From: a bacterium
GTDB taxonomy: Bacteria; Bacteroidota; Bacteroidia; B-17B0; Aurantibacillaceae
Reading direction: 5' to 3'
Length of the DNA: 64,000 bases
NCBI GenBank assembly: GCA_029945625.1
Contig: JAQSCW010000046.1
Span: 24,619-88,618, forward strand
A program made the position numbers and the translations under genes. The first letter of the stretch is position 1; each line of letters begins with the position of its first letter. The notes below the pieces were generated by a model. It was given only the letters and a program-made list of their open reading frames with translations, did not search any database and was not told where the DNA came from. This document shows, piece after piece, positions 51,410 through 60,951 of the stretch.

Positions 51410-53188
51410 ATGGAAAAAAAGGAAGTTAAAGCCCTTAAGACGAGGAAAAAAAGAAGAGCGCATCTTCCCAAATTGCCATTTGCAAATATTGCAGTTTCAT
51501 TGTCCGGGGGGGGATTCAGAGCTACTTGTATTCACCTTGGTTTGGTGTCCTATTTGCATTCAAAATATTATTTTGGTCAAACATTATTGGAGCGGATCCG
51601 AGTTTTATCCACCGTTTCGGGGGGTACCTTCTTGGGAGTGAAATATGTGGCGACCCTCAAAAAGGGGGGAACTTTTGAGGACTGTTATAAAAGTCTGGTT
51701 GAATTTATGACGCAAAAAGATTTGGTGGAGGATGCTTTGCGTTATTTAGCGGAGGACGAGAATTGGAAAAATGTAAGACAAAGAAGTCTTATCAGCGCCT
51801 TCGCCTCCATGTATCACCGATATTTTGAAGACGCACACTTTGGTTTATTGTGGGACAATCATCGACCCATCCATTTGAAAGAAATTAGTTTTAATGCCAC
51901 TGAATTTCATTTTGCCCTGCCTTTTCATTTTCAAAAAACAGAAGTTTCATTTTCGGATGGTCAACACGTACCCGAATTTATTGGAAACCGGAAAATTCAT
52001 ATTCCCATTGAAATGGCCAAAGAAGTTCGTTTGGCAGATATTGTGGCAGCCTCATCCTGTGTGCCTTTTGGTTTTGAGCCCATTAATTTCCCTGATGATT
52101 TTGTTCATGAAGAGTCTGTTAAACTGGCTGATCCTGCTCTGCTGCCCGATTCGGTGTTGGAAGGCGCAAAAATCAATTATCCTATTGGTTTGATGGATGG
52201 CGGAGTAGATGATAATCAGGGAGTGGATGCAGTGATCAGTGCAGAGGAACGTATGAAAAATTATCCCGAGGAATTAAAAGAATTTCGTTCCCATGACAAG
52301 AAGTCGCTTGATCTTTATATTATTTCCGACGGCACAAACCCAAAGATGGAAGGGTATTCGAGAAGTAAACGGGAAAACATCCCTTACATTGGGAAGTGGA
52401 GCTTCAAAACATTTGAATTTTTTGGAGTCCTAAATTTCGGAATCGGCGCTTTAGCCATGTCCTGCGCTGTATTTGTGGAGGATAAATTGCTAATCATTCC
52501 CATGACGGTTTTGGGAACATTGGGGATTCTCGTTTCTGCCTTTTTATTATTGGCTTCCAAAGGTTTTGTAGGACTCACGCGACGTTTGGGAGTTCCTGCT
52601 TTTTTCGAAGAACGCATGCAACATGTGGATAAACTTCAATTTGGTGTCATCAACAATTTATTGGTCAACCGTCGAAACTCCGCGTTTAAATTAATTACGA
52701 AAGTTTTGATCAAACAAATGCGTTGGTTCGGATTTGAACGTGTATATGGCGATTCGGGTTGGAAACCACGCCTTATCATGAACGCTGTTTTTGAATTAAC
52801 AAAAGAAGAAGTGGAACGGAGGAAGAAGAAATACCCTTATTACAGTGAAGAAATTGCCGATCCGGGTCCCGCAATCATGTCGGTTGCCGCTCAGGCTTTC
52901 AGAATGGGAACAACTTTGTGGTTTACCAAAGATCAATTAAAAGGAAAAAATAATATGCCCACAACCATCATCGCCTGTGGGCAATTTACCATGTGTTTTA
53001 ATTTGTTGGAGTATTATGAGAAATTTCTCCGACATCCGAAGTATCACAAGGACTTTGAAAAATACAGTCCCGAATTGAAAGAAGAACTTGAAAAATTGCA
53101 TGCGAGCCTTCTTTGCGACTGGAAAAAATTTAAGGTTGATCCTTATTGGATGGTGAATGAATGCACAAGTAAATTGTGGCCGCTGTAG
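51410..53188 (+). CDS. Patatin-like phospholipase with internal membrane segments
   Basis: 592 aa. The oxyanion motif SLSGGGFRATC is near 32-42 and the nucleophile region STVSGGTFLG near 67-76. A Thr replaces the first glycine of the usual GxSxG. The catalytic Asp is in LMDGGVDDNQG near 262. Two hydrophobic helices near 345-385 (GIGALAMSCAVFVEDKLLII, then LGTLGILVSAFLLLA) suggest membrane attachment. Probably releases fatty acids from membrane lipids. Lies 57 bp after the thioesterase on the same strand, so likely feeds the operon. Confidence 0.85.
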   Translation: MEKKEVKALKTRKKRRAHLPKLPFANIAVSLSGGGFRATCIHLGLVSYLHSKYYFGQTLLERIRVLSTVSGGTFLGVKYVATLKKGGTFEDCYKSLVEFMTQKDLVEDALRYLAEDENWKNVRQRSLISAFASMYHRYFEDAHFGLLWDNHRPIHLKEISFNATEFHFALPFHFQKTEVSFSDGQHVPEFIGNRKIHIPIEMAKEVRLADIVAASSCVPFGFEPINFPDDFVHEESVKLADPALLPDSVLEGAKINYPIGLMDGGVDDNQGVDAVISAEERMKNYPEELKEFRSHDKKSLDLYIISDGTNPKMEGYSRSKRENIPYIGKWSFKTFEFFGVLNFGIGALAMSCAVFVEDKLLIIPMTVLGTLGILVSAFLLLASKGFVGLTRRLGVPAFFEERMQHVDKLQFGVINNLLVNRRNSAFKLITKVLIKQMRWFGFERVYGDSGWKPRLIMNAVFELTKEEVERRKKKYPYYSEEIADPGPAIMSVAAQAFRMGTTLWFTKDQLKGKNNMPTTIIACGQFTMCFNLLEYYEKFLRHPKYHKDFEKYSPELKEELEKLHASLLCDWKKFKVDPYWMVNECTSKLWPL

Positions 53189-53597
53189 CGGATGCAGGGG
53201 TGTAAAAGAGTTTGGCGCTTAAGGACATATTTGGATAGAGCAACCTGCGTGCCATGAATCGAACTTGTTCTCCTGCGGCGGGTCTAATTTTAGTTGTGAG
53301 GGTAACCCTTCTTCTTGTTACGTTTCCACTTGGCGTACTCGTTGATGTGCCAAATAGTTTGCGCTTGTAGTTGATGAACTGGTAGTGCTTTCTCCGAAAA
53401 CATACAAATCAGCTGGATGGGGGATCTGCGTGGAGGGATGCACTTTACAATTTAACACTTGTTGCTATCCTTTGCCTTTTTTTGAAATCAGACGAGGGTG
53501 GGTAATGCTAATTCTTACAGAATAAAATATTATTTTACATAAGTCACATTTTTCCTTGAGTTGCGGAATTTGTTTCATAATTTGTCTCGTTATAACT
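53189..53597. other. 409-bp intergenic region before the UbiA gene
   Basis: No gene or clear promoter seen. The 53510-53560 stretch is AT-rich and a plausible promoter area for the polyketide cluster, but I could not fix a -33/-7 pair. Confidence 0.35.
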
Positions 53598-54479
53598 ATG
53601 ATTAAGTCAAGGCTCATACAAGCAGATACGTTTAAACTTCTTCGGATTCCCTTTTCCTATTTTTTAATGCCCATTTTTTTTTTCGCGTTAAGTCAGGCCG
53701 AAAAAATTATTTGGGAAAATGCAATCATTTGCTTTTTGGTTTTGCATCTCTTCATCTATCCGGCCAGCAATGGCTACAACAGTTTCATCGATCAGGATGA
53801 AACAAGCATTGGAGGTTTGGAACATCCTCCAAAACCCACCCGACAATTATTCTATGTGTCTATTTTGTTTGATGCAATCGGATTAGGACTTTCTTTACTG
53901 ATTGGAATTAAATTTTTCATTTGTATTCTTTTGTATATGCTCGCCTCACGCGCTTATAGCTCCAGGCTTGTTCGCCTCAAGAAATTCCCTTTCCTTGGTT
54001 TTTTAACAGTTGTTTTTTTTCAGGGTGCATTTACCTTTTGGATGGTGAGTTCCGGTGTCAGCTCAGTCAATCAAGATCTATCAGCATCCTTGACATTGGC
54101 CCTCCCGGCTTGTTCTTTTTTGATAGGAGGCGTTTATCCTCTTACGCAAGTATACCAGCACGAAGCCGATGCACAGAGTGGCGATTTCACGATCAGCTAT
54201 AAATTAGGCATCCGAGGTACTTTTATTTTCACGGCCCTTATGTTTAGTGTTGCCAATGCCATTTTGTATTTCTATTTTACTTCAATGAATCAGGCCGCAC
54301 ATTTTCTCCTCTTTCAATGTTTTCTTTTTCCCGTGATTGTGTATTTTATCACCTGGTTCATCAACGTACTGAAAGATGAGAAGCAGGCCTCCTATAAGAA
54401 TACCATGCGGATGAATTTTTTGGCTTCAACATGTATGAATGTTTTTTTTATTTTATTGCTTATTCTAAACAAGATATAA
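53598..54479 (+). CDS. UbiA-family prenyltransferase
   Basis: 293 aa from the ATG at 53598; an earlier TTG is rejected as it adds a non-family leader. Polytopic, with the two metal-diphosphate motifs: YNSFIDQDETSIGG (N-x-x-x-D-x-D variant of NDxxDxxxD) near 63 and YQHEADAQSGDFTISYKLG near 183. It transfers a prenyl group to an aromatic or related acceptor in the membrane. The stop overlaps the PKS start (TAATG), tying prenylation to the polyketide product. Confidence 0.85.
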   Translation: MIKSRLIQADTFKLLRIPFSYFLMPIFFFALSQAEKIIWENAIICFLVLHLFIYPASNGYNSFIDQDETSIGGLEHPPKPTRQLFYVSILFDAIGLGLSLLIGIKFFICILLYMLASRAYSSRLVRLKKFPFLGFLTVVFFQGAFTFWMVSSGVSSVNQDLSASLTLALPACSFLIGGVYPLTQVYQHEADAQSGDFTISYKLGIRGTFIFTALMFSVANAILYFYFTSMNQAAHFLLFQCFLFPVIVYFITWFINVLKDEKQASYKNTMRMNFLASTCMNVFFILLLILNKI

Positions 54480-55585
54480 TGAGTGTTATCGTCAGTATAT
54501 CTACCGCAGTACCCTCAAATAAACACAAGCAAACTGATATTGCTACATTTATGTCGGATTTATATCAGTACTCTGAAAAAGATAGAAAGAGATTGGAAAC
54601 CATGTATGCCAAAAGTGGCATTGAAACGCGCTATTCGGTGATCCCCGATTTCTCTTCCACTAGGGATAAGAGAGACTTTTTCCCATCAAGCAGCGACCTT
54701 GAGCCTTTTCCGGATATTGCTTACCGAATGAAGTACTTTTCGGAAAAGGCATTGCCTTTGTGTATTTCGGCAATCCGTGATTGTTTAAAAGATAAAATAG
54801 ACAAGCACAGGGTCAGTCACCTAATTACGGTGTCATGCACCGGCTTATCGGCACCTGGTTTGGATATTGATATTGTTCAGTATCTGAAACTAAACGAAAA
54901 CATCAACCGAACTTCGCTCAACTTTATGGGTTGTTATGCCGCAGTGCATGCGCTCAAGCAAGCCGATTACATTTGTAAAAGTGATCCGCTGGCCATAGTT
55001 TTGCTAGTGTGTGTGGAATTATGCACCTTACATTTTCAAAAATTAGCCGATCCCGAAAACATTATGGCCAACCTTCTTTTCGCTGATGGTGCTGCTGCTG
55101 CATTAGTGGTTCCCGATACATTCGCAAAAAAAAATAAATTCGGGGGATTCAGGATTCGAAAATTCCACTCTCACTTGGCTTTAAATGGAAAAAGTGATAT
55201 GGCCTGGAAATTGTCCCCTACCGGTTTTCTGATGACGCTAAGCGCTTTTATTCCTAAAATAATTGAGAGTGGCGTGAAATCTTTGTTTGACAAGGCGATC
55301 GACGCATTGGAATTGAAACGGGAAGAAATTACCCACTGGGCCATACATCCCGGGGGACGAAAGATACTCGAGGTTATTCAAAAGGAATTATCACTTCATA
55401 AGGAGGATCTTGAAAGTTCTTACCGTGTGTTGAAACACCACGGAAACATGTCGTCACCCACCATCCTTTTTGTGTTGAAAGAACTTTTGGAAACAAAGGC
55501 AAATTTGAAAAAAAGGGAATTGACCTTTGGTGTGGCCTTTGGCCCCGGACTTACTATGGAATCACTCATTCTTGAAAATGTTTAA
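54479..55585 (+). CDS. Type III polyketide synthase
   Basis: 368 aa from the ATG at 54479. The triad of the chalcone-synthase fold is visible: C152 in FMGCYAAVHA, H290 in IHPGGRKILE and N323 in HHGNMSSPT, with spacing close to plant chalcone synthase. The GFGPG-like loop reads FGVAFGPGLTMES. It condenses an acyl-CoA starter with malonyl-CoA to give resorcinols or pyrones. It is joined by overlaps to UbiA and the methyltransferase, forming a four-gene cluster; beta-oxidation genes nearby could supply starters. Confidence 0.93.
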   Translation: MSVIVSISTAVPSNKHKQTDIATFMSDLYQYSEKDRKRLETMYAKSGIETRYSVIPDFSSTRDKRDFFPSSSDLEPFPDIAYRMKYFSEKALPLCISAIRDCLKDKIDKHRVSHLITVSCTGLSAPGLDIDIVQYLKLNENINRTSLNFMGCYAAVHALKQADYICKSDPLAIVLLVCVELCTLHFQKLADPENIMANLLFADGAAAALVVPDTFAKKNKFGGFRIRKFHSHLALNGKSDMAWKLSPTGFLMTLSAFIPKIIESGVKSLFDKAIDALELKREEITHWAIHPGGRKILEVIQKELSLHKEDLESSYRVLKHHGNMSSPTILFVLKELLETKANLKKRELTFGVAFGPGLTMESLILENV

Positions 55586-56279
55586 AACAAGATCCTATCA
55601 AAAAGAAATTTTGGATGATGCTGACATTCAAAGGGATTTATTGTTTCAAAATCTGAAGGAACTCGAATTCATCAATAAATACCTGGGTGGCCATCGGGTT
55701 TCAATTAGGGGATTAAAAGAAGTATTGACCAGCAAAACCAAAACCTACTCACTGTTTGATATCGGCTGCGGAGGAGGAGATTCTTTGAAAGCAATAGACA
55801 AATGGGCGGTGCACAAGGGTGTAAGTCTTTCCTTAACAGGAATTGATCTAAAGTCGGATTGTATTGAGTATGCCGAAAAGAATTGCATGCAACATAAAAA
55901 TATTTCATTTCGCTGTGATGATTTCAGAAATTCATTTGTTGAACATGCGGACGTGGACGTGGTTCATGCTGCCCTGTTTTGCCATCATTTCACTGAAAAG
56001 GAAATTAGTGAATTCATTAAATTATGCGGCGCTAGGGGTGCCATCTTTGTGATCAATGATTTAGAAAGAAATCCTATCGCGTATTATGCCATTAAAATTC
56101 TCACTGCTCTTTTTTCCAAATCTCCCCTCGTAAAGAATGATGCCCCATTATCGGTATTAAGAGGATTTAAGCGAATAGAATGGCAAGCCATCTTAAAAGA
56201 ATCCGGCATAAAGAAGTATACCATTAAGAATCGCTGGGCATTCCGGCATTTAGTGATAATTTATCCCAATGGATACTAA
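55578..56279 (+). CDS. Class I SAM-dependent methyltransferase
   Basis: 233 aa from the ATG at 55578, overlapping the PKS stop by 8 nt. Motif I LFDIGCGGGDSLKAI near 63-77, then SLTGIDLKSDCIEYAEKN (motif II acidic) and VHAALFCHHFTEKEI (motif IV region). Probably O- or C-methylates the polyketide or prenylated product. The position between PKS and FAD reductase supports a tailoring role. Substrate unknown. Confidence 0.85.
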   Translation: MFKTRSYQKEILDDADIQRDLLFQNLKELEFINKYLGGHRVSIRGLKEVLTSKTKTYSLFDIGCGGGDSLKAIDKWAVHKGVSLSLTGIDLKSDCIEYAEKNCMQHKNISFRCDDFRNSFVEHADVDVVHAALFCHHFTEKEISEFIKLCGARGAIFVINDLERNPIAYYAIKILTALFSKSPLVKNDAPLSVLRGFKRIEWQAILKESGIKKYTIKNRWAFRHLVIIYPNGY

Positions 56280-57393
56280 ATTATACGATAGTGCTGTGAT
56301 TGGCGGCGGTCTGGCCGGTTTAACATTGGCCATTCAGATGGCAGATGCAGGCTATTCTGTGATCCTATTTGAAAAGGAAAAATACCCATTTCATAAAGTA
56401 TGCGGTGAATATATTTCGATGGAGAGTTTTGACTTCTTACAGCGTCTTGGTGTGCCACTCGCAAGTATGAACTTACCAATGATTAATGAGGTCATGATTT
56501 CGGCGCCCAATGGCAATACCCTCACGCGAAAATTAGATCTGGGTGGTTTTGGCGTAAGCAGGTTTGCCCTCGATAGCATTCTTGCTGCATTGGCGATAAA
56601 AAAAGGTGTGATATTTTTGGAGGAGGCAAGGGTGAATGCCATAAGGTTTTCACAAAATGAATTTACAATTGACACCACTCTGCAAAATGTGAGAGCAAAA
56701 TTGGCAATAGGCGCGTACGGCAAACGATCTCTGTTGGACAGGACTTTGGAAAGAAAGAAGATCGAAAATCCCAAGAACTTTATTGCTGTAAAATACCATG
56801 TTGAACTCGACTTTCCCGATAACAGAATAGAACTTCATAATTTTAAAGACGGGTATTGCGGGATCTCAAAAGTAGACGGTGAAAAGTACTGTTTGTGTTA
56901 TTTGACAACTGCCCAAAATTTGAGAGATAATGAAAATGATATCAAACTGATGGAAAAGAATGTGGTGATGAAGAATCCTTTCCTCAAAAAATATTTTACA
57001 GAAGCTGAATTTCTATGCGATAAGCCATTGACAATTTCTCAAATTAGTTTTGGAAAGAAGAAAGTGATTGAAAGCGGTGTGTTGATGCTGGGTGACGCTG
57101 CCGGAACCATAGCCCCATTATGTGGTAATGGCATGAGCATGGCCATGCGGAGTTCACATGAAGCCTTTCAACTAATTGAGAATTATTTGAAAAATGAGAT
57201 CTCGCGACATGAACTTGAGTTGCGATATGAAGCGCAGTGGAACCGACTATTTTCAAATAGGATAAGAACAGGCAAAGCGCTCCAGTATTTATTTGGGGCG
57301 GAGGCTTTGACAAATACAGTTATTGCAACACTGAAACGATTACCTACTCTGGCAGATAAATTGATTAGCCTTACGCACGGAAATAAGTTTTAA
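56269..57393 (+). CDS. FAD-dependent oxidoreductase (geranylgeranyl reductase/tailoring type)
   Basis: 374 aa, overlapping the methyltransferase by 11 nt. FAD site: DSAVIGGGLAGLTLAIQMAD at ~7-26, KYPFHKVCGEYISMES (a Cys-Gly-E motif typical of geranylgeranyl-reductase-like and halogenase-like proteins), and the second site GVLMLGDAAGTIAPLCGNGM near 270. It may reduce or oxidise the prenyl or polyketide part. Last gene of the cluster. Confidence 0.85.
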   Translation: MDTKLYDSAVIGGGLAGLTLAIQMADAGYSVILFEKEKYPFHKVCGEYISMESFDFLQRLGVPLASMNLPMINEVMISAPNGNTLTRKLDLGGFGVSRFALDSILAALAIKKGVIFLEEARVNAIRFSQNEFTIDTTLQNVRAKLAIGAYGKRSLLDRTLERKKIENPKNFIAVKYHVELDFPDNRIELHNFKDGYCGISKVDGEKYCLCYLTTAQNLRDNENDIKLMEKNVVMKNPFLKKYFTEAEFLCDKPLTISQISFGKKKVIESGVLMLGDAAGTIAPLCGNGMSMAMRSSHEAFQLIENYLKNEISRHELELRYEAQWNRLFSNRIRTGKALQYLFGAEALTNTVIATLKRLPTLADKLISLTHGNKF

Positions 57394-57841
57394 TTCGGTA
57401 TCCTTTTAAAACGTGAGAAAGCATAATTCCACGTGTTTTTGACGGGTTTGTATGGCTGTTGGTATTGTACTGATGTGCTCGAACCTCTCCCCAAAATGAG
57501 AACTCTTGGAAACTTGGTTGATTTGTTTGATGTCCAAACCAAGCATTTCGTTGACCTGCTCTTGGGCATTGGCAGAAATGTTTGGTACATAAATATTCCT
57601 GTAACCCAACTCTGCTAACACGTCGTCAGAGTGATGGTCAGCACCTCCTATATACAGGATGTTGACTTCAACAATGGAACGTGAAGGGTTCAAAAAAAGA
57701 AACAGAAATTTTAGGGTGAGGTTGAAACCAATTTAATCTTGTTTCGTTTTTGTTGTAAAGACTTTTTCCCGGTGAGCTTAATAATCCGTTAATCAAAGAT
57801 TTTCTTGAAAGGTTTATTTTATCTTTTGTTTGTTCACAAAG
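57394..57841. other. Intergenic region with a doubtful minus-strand frame
   Basis: A 95-codon minus-strand frame (57406-57693) has protein-like runs such as NIYVPNISANAQEQVNEMLG, but no recognisable domain and an odd ending. It could be a relic or chance. A second minus frame overlaps it. No other feature. Confidence 0.35.
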
Positions 57842-59182
57842 TTATATGCTGCGATTAATATCCCATTGCTCGAGGTAATCAGCAACCCTCCTTAAAAAGC
57901 TTCCCCCCAACGAACCATCAACCACACGGTGATCATAACTTAATGAGAGGAACATAAATTGACGCACGCCAATCAAATCTCCTTGGGGAGTCTCGATAAC
58001 TGCAGGTTTTTTCTTGATAGAACCTACTGCCAATATAGCAACCTGTGGCTGCAAAATAATAGGAGTTCCCATGAGATTTCCAAAACTGCCCACATTGGTG
58101 AGCGTAAAAGTTCCTCCTTGAATTTCGTCGGGCGCTAACTTATTGGCGCGTGCCCTGTTGGCCAGGTCATTTACAGACTTGGTGAGTCCTAATAAATTCT
58201 TTTCATCCGCATTCTTGATCACGGGAACAATCAGATTTCCACTTGGTAATGCAGCGGCCATTCCAATATTAATGTTCTTACGCTTAATGATCTTGGTCAT
58301 GCTTTGATCTACCGAAACATTGACCATGGGAAAATCTTTAAGGGCCTTTGCAACTGCCTCAATAAATAGCGGTGTGAAAGTTAGTTTTTCACCATCGCGC
58401 TTTTCAAACTCTTTTTTGGCTTTGTCTCTCCACAACACCAAATTAGTCACGTCAGCTTCCACATAAGAAGTTACGTGTGGCGAAACATGTTTACTCATCA
58501 CCATGTTTTCGGCAATAATTTTGCGCATGCGATCCATTTCTATGATCTCGTCGCCGGCACCAACAGATACAGCGGGGCGATTCACGATGATGGTATGTTC
58601 TCCGGCAGTAAAGGTTCCATTGGAAGAGGGTTTACTTTCTGCTTTATTTGGCTGGATCACGGCAGCAGAAACTGCTGGTTGGCTGCGATTGGGAATATAG
58701 GCCAGAATGTCGGCCTTGGTCACACGCCCTTCTTGGCCGGTTCCTTTTATAGAATCCAATTCCGAAAGCGTAATACCTTCTTCTTTGGCGATACTTTTTA
58801 CTAATGGAGAATAAAACTTTTCACTTTTGCTGTAATCACTTGCTTCTACAGCGGTCACCGCGGCAGTAGCAGCCTTCGCAACTTCCGGTTTTTTAACTTC
58901 CGGATTTGCCGTTTTTGGTTTTTCTTCTACGGCAGTTGAGGCATCGCTGCTAATTACACCTATCACAGCACCAACTTGCACCACATCCCCCTCTTTAAAT
59001 AAACACTTTATAAGAGTCCCTTCAAAGGGAGATGGAATTTCACTGTCCACTTTATCGGTGGCGATCTCCAAAACAGTTTCATCAATTTTTATTTTGTCAC
59101 CTTCCTTTTTGCTCCACTTTATAATTGTAGCTTCCGCTACACTTTCGCCCATTTTAGGCATGATCAAATCAAAATTCGCCAT
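57842..59182 (-). CDS. 2-oxoacid dehydrogenase E2 (dihydrolipoyl acyltransferase)
   Basis: 446 aa. The lipoyl domain is at ~1-78, with the modified lysine in ATDKVDSE near 44. An Ala/Pro/Lys linker follows, then the peripheral-subunit-binding domain ~120-160 (YSPLVKSIAKEEGITLSELD). The catalytic domain covers ~215-446, with SYDHRVVDGSLGG carrying the catalytic His and Asp. It passes acyl groups from E1 to CoA in the pyruvate, 2-oxoglutarate or branched-chain complex; which one cannot be told. The E1 and E3 genes are not in the window. Confidence 0.93.
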   Translation of the reverse strand: MANFDLIMPKMGESVAEATIIKWSKKEGDKIKIDETVLEIATDKVDSEIPSPFEGTLIKCLFKEGDVVQVGAVIGVISSDASTAVEEKPKTANPEVKKPEVAKAATAAVTAVEASDYSKSEKFYSPLVKSIAKEEGITLSELDSIKGTGQEGRVTKADILAYIPNRSQPAVSAAVIQPNKAESKPSSNGTFTAGEHTIIVNRPAVSVGAGDEIIEMDRMRKIIAENMVMSKHVSPHVTSYVEADVTNLVLWRDKAKKEFEKRDGEKLTFTPLFIEAVAKALKDFPMVNVSVDQSMTKIIKRKNINIGMAAALPSGNLIVPVIKNADEKNLLGLTKSVNDLANRARANKLAPDEIQGGTFTLTNVGSFGNLMGTPIILQPQVAILAVGSIKKKPAVIETPQGDLIGVRQFMFLSLSYDHRVVDGSLGGSFLRRVADYLEQWDINRSI

Positions 59183-59736
59183 CGTTGTGTTTTAGACCTA
59201 CAAAAATAGGATTCTTGCTTGCAAAAGCCAATTTTTTGGTTTATTATTTTGCGTCCTTTCCTAAAATTTCAACCACGGTGTTCTTCTTCCAAATTATTTC
59301 ACCTCTTGTTCTCAACTGTACGTCTGAAGGGCATTTCAGCTCTTTCGCACACCCAAAAGGGAGCAGATTTTCATGCACCCTTATTGTCTTTTACCGAAAA
59401 CATGGCACCTATCAGTGATTATTACCCACACACCTTGTCCCTGTGTTTTGATCTGAGGTTCAGTGGCCGGAATGGATTACCAAGAATGAAAAGGAGGAAT
59501 CTTTTCCGGTTGAGTTTCTTGGAGTCAGGGGGGTGTCATCATCTCCCAAAACAGTCAAAGTGAAGACCAACAGGCCGCACCATTTCTTGATTTAGAAGTC
59601 AGAGCTGAATGGGAGGTGGTGTATAACCAAGCGAAAAGGATTACTATTAAGGATTGATGGGGATGGCAATTTTCGCAAAGAGGTTGTCCTTAAAAGAATA
59701 CACATCTGTAGGTATTTTGTTATTTTACTTCTTATT
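59183..59736. other. 554-bp intergenic region, no features seen
   Basis: Between the E2 gene start and the NamZ-like gene end. Short plus-strand frames at 59185-59563 overlap each other in different frames and lack any domain. Nothing else is supported. Confidence 0.4.
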
Positions 59737-60918
59737 TTAATTGAAGTCGGGATACATCAGGTATTTTTTTCGGATCGCTTTAAACCGCTCTATTCCCTCT
59801 ATCCAGCTGCTTCGGATTTCTTCTTCCGGAAATTCTTGTTGAATTTGTTGTTTTAATAGTTTATTTCCCACATGGTAATTAAAATTATCCTCGAAGAAAC
59901 CATTCGTTGCGAGGTTCCTTGAGAGTGTCAAGAGCCAGCTTAACTCGATTCGTCTGGGGTGATTAGTAAGATAAGCGGATTTCCGCAGATCGAGGCCGTA
60001 GCATACCTGATTCACATACCTGGGGGCTTTTGATAGATCGGAGGGCAACGGTATAAAAGAAAATTCTTTAGCGCTAAATAAAGGATGACCTACTACCTGA
60101 AAGGGAAAAGGAGTCCCCCGGCCGAGGCTGGCAATAGTACCTTCAAACAGACCCAGACTAGGGTAGAGGAGAACTGCTTCCGTGTTGGGGATGTTTGGTG
60201 ATGGTTTAACCGGAAGTTTGTAGGAGGCAGTGCGGTCGTAGTCTTTCATGGTTACCACTTTTAATTTGCACTTCACCTTGTTTTTCAGCCAACCTTCTTC
60301 ATTGGCCATCTGCGCATATTCGCCACACGTCATGCCGTATACGATGGGGACCGGATGCAGACCCAAAAAGCTCTTATAAGCACTGTCAAGTACCGGTCCG
60401 TCAATATAAAAACCGTTAGGATTTGGTCGATCTAACACTACAAATTCTATATTATTTTCAGCACAGGCCTCCATGGCATAACACATGGTGGAGATATAGG
60501 TGTAAAATCGCACGCCTATATCCTGAATATCATAAATGAGAACATTGAGGTGTTTTAACTGTTCTTTGGTGGGTTTCTTATTTGAGCCATAAAGAGATAT
60601 CACGGGCAAACCGGTTTTGGCATCTTTATGACTTTTTACCTTTTCGCCCGCATCGGCCAGGCTTCTGAATCCGTGTTCAGGACCAAAGATCTTTTTAATT
60701 TTCACCTTTTGGAGTAGCAATGTATCTACAATACTCGTGCTGCCTATCACGCCGGTGATATTGGTGACGATGCCCACCGATTTATTTTTTAATGAAGGCA
60801 CATAAGCATCAAATTGTTGCGCACCAATGATTACCGAACTATATTCTTTTATGCTTAAAGGCTTTTGAGCATCTAAAAAGGAAGATATCAGCAACAAAAA
60901 GAGTATTAAGCGTAGCAT
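59737..60918 (-). CDS. NamZ-like exo-beta-N-acetylmuramidase (DUF1343)
   Basis: 393 aa from the ATG at 60918, which opens directly into the signal peptide MLRLILFLLLISSFLDAQ; starts at 60936 or 60999 would add residues ahead of it. DUF1343 hallmarks: NKSVGIVTNITGVIG, IFGPEHGFRSLADAGEKV, ISLYGSNKKPT, YDIQDIGVRFYTYISTM, VLDRPNPNGFYIDGP and NTEAVLLYPSLGLFEGT. It releases N-acetylmuramic acid from peptidoglycan fragments in the periplasm. Divergent from the LolC/E-like gene. Confidence 0.9.
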   Translation of the reverse strand: MLRLILFLLLISSFLDAQKPLSIKEYSSVIIGAQQFDAYVPSLKNKSVGIVTNITGVIGSTSIVDTLLLQKVKIKKIFGPEHGFRSLADAGEKVKSHKDAKTGLPVISLYGSNKKPTKEQLKHLNVLIYDIQDIGVRFYTYISTMCYAMEACAENNIEFVVLDRPNPNGFYIDGPVLDSAYKSFLGLHPVPIVYGMTCGEYAQMANEEGWLKNKVKCKLKVVTMKDYDRTASYKLPVKPSPNIPNTEAVLLYPSLGLFEGTIASLGRGTPFPFQVVGHPLFSAKEFSFIPLPSDLSKAPRYVNQVCYGLDLRKSAYLTNHPRRIELSWLLTLSRNLATNGFFEDNFNYHVGNKLLKQQIQQEFPEEEIRSSWIEGIERFKAIRKKYLMYPDFN

Positions 60919-60923
60919 TTTGT

Positions 60924-60931
60924 TATTTTTG
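60924..60931 (+). promoter_or_regulatory. -7 box for the LolC/E-like gene
   Basis: TATTTTTG matches TAnnTTTG. Transcription would begin about 60938, downstream of the possible GTG start at 60931, which favours the TTG at 60952 as start. Confidence 0.4.
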
Positions 60932-60951
60932 TGCATCAGGTAAATATTTTT

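Noticed and set aside
57406..57693. 95-codon minus-strand frame with protein-like stretches
   Set aside because: No domain recognised, overlapped by another frame, no ribosome site; mentioned only as a doubtful relic in the intergenic entry.
59185..59563. Two overlapping plus-strand frames upstream of the E2 gene
   Set aside because: They occupy different frames of the same bases, have no domain, and lie in an AT-rich intergenic stretch.
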